Shown here: positions 40,509 through 40,569 of the stretch, piece after piece | Numbering within the stretch: position 1 is the stretch's first letter | Layout: each line of letters begins with the position of its first letter | Assembly (NCBI RefSeq): GCF_002167005.1 | Contig: NZ_NHTN01000020.1 | Coordinates: 1-40,569 of the forward strand | From: Indiicoccus explosivorum | GTDB lineage: Bacteria > Bacillota > Bacilli > Bacillales_A > Planococcaceae | DNA: 40,569 nucleotides | Reading direction: 5' to 3' | Notes under the pieces: model-generated | Databases searched by the model: none | Told to the model about the DNA's origin: nothing | Seen by the model: only the letters and a program-made list of their open reading frames with translations | Translations under genes and position numbers: made by a program

Positions 40509-40569
40509 ACCGGCGGCCATGGACAAGAAAATACCAGCCGGATGCCCGGCCGGCACTGAACACACAAAA

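Overview
The window looks like a chromosomal segment of a Gram-positive, moderately high-GC member of the Bacillales, most like Planococcaceae. This rests on strong Shine-Dalgarno sites, many GTG and TTG starts, lipoprotein signal peptides, sigma-A and sigma-B type promoters, and homologs typical of Bacillus and Staphylococcus (YkvR, YflT, YkvI, NreABC, ScdA/Ric). I saw no tRNA, rRNA, CRISPR array, transposase or phage gene. The species is not determinable from what I can see.

Positions 1-4764 hold a three-gene carbohydrate ABC importer without its ATPase (binding protein plus two permeases, minus strand), followed by a DUF3219 gene. Upstream lie a conserved hypothetical gene and a small DUF2188 gene with a sigma-B-like promoter. 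The importer operon is interrupted by a hairpin after the binding-protein gene and by a dense palindromic element between the two permeases.

Positions 4834-25804 form a dissimilatory nitrate respiration island. It contains molybdenum cofactor synthesis (moeA-mobB-moaE-moaD-mobA-moaA on the minus strand, moaC alone on the plus strand, then moaB and a moeB/thiF-type gene on the minus strand). It also holds a NarK-type transporter with a fused C-terminal PAS domain, narGHJI followed by the nitrate and oxygen sensor system nreA-nreB-nreC with a hemerythrin-like gene, modABC molybdate uptake, and the iron-sulfur repair protein Ric/ScdA. Ric is divergent from a second small hemerythrin-like gene, which is coupled to a large SEC-C protein. 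Palindromes resembling the Staphylococcus NreC site (TAGGG-N4-CCCTA) lie 34-35 bp from the predicted -10 boxes of narG, narK and ric. This suggests one regulon that ties nitrate reduction to nitrosative-damage repair. The logic: ModABC brings in molybdate; the Moa/Moe/Mob proteins build the cofactor; NarGHI uses it with NarJ as chaperone; NarK moves nitrate and nitrite; NreABC reads oxygen and nitrate; Ric and the hemerythrins probably deal with NO and iron chemistry.

Positions 25801-40569 are mixed housekeeping and accessory genes: the SEC-C/TPR-like protein, a small acidic protein, an ATP-grasp ligase and LLM flavin monooxygenase operon, oligoendopeptidase F, a five-unit 21-bp-period repeat array, a thioesterase, a small unknown protein, a 28-residue membrane peptide, an MBL hydrolase and a CDF cation transporter, an integral membrane protein, a helical unknown, a frameshifted glucose/sorbosone dehydrogenase-like gene, a YflT-like gene with a good sigma-B promoter, a nicotinamidase-like hydrolase and a YkvI-family transporter.
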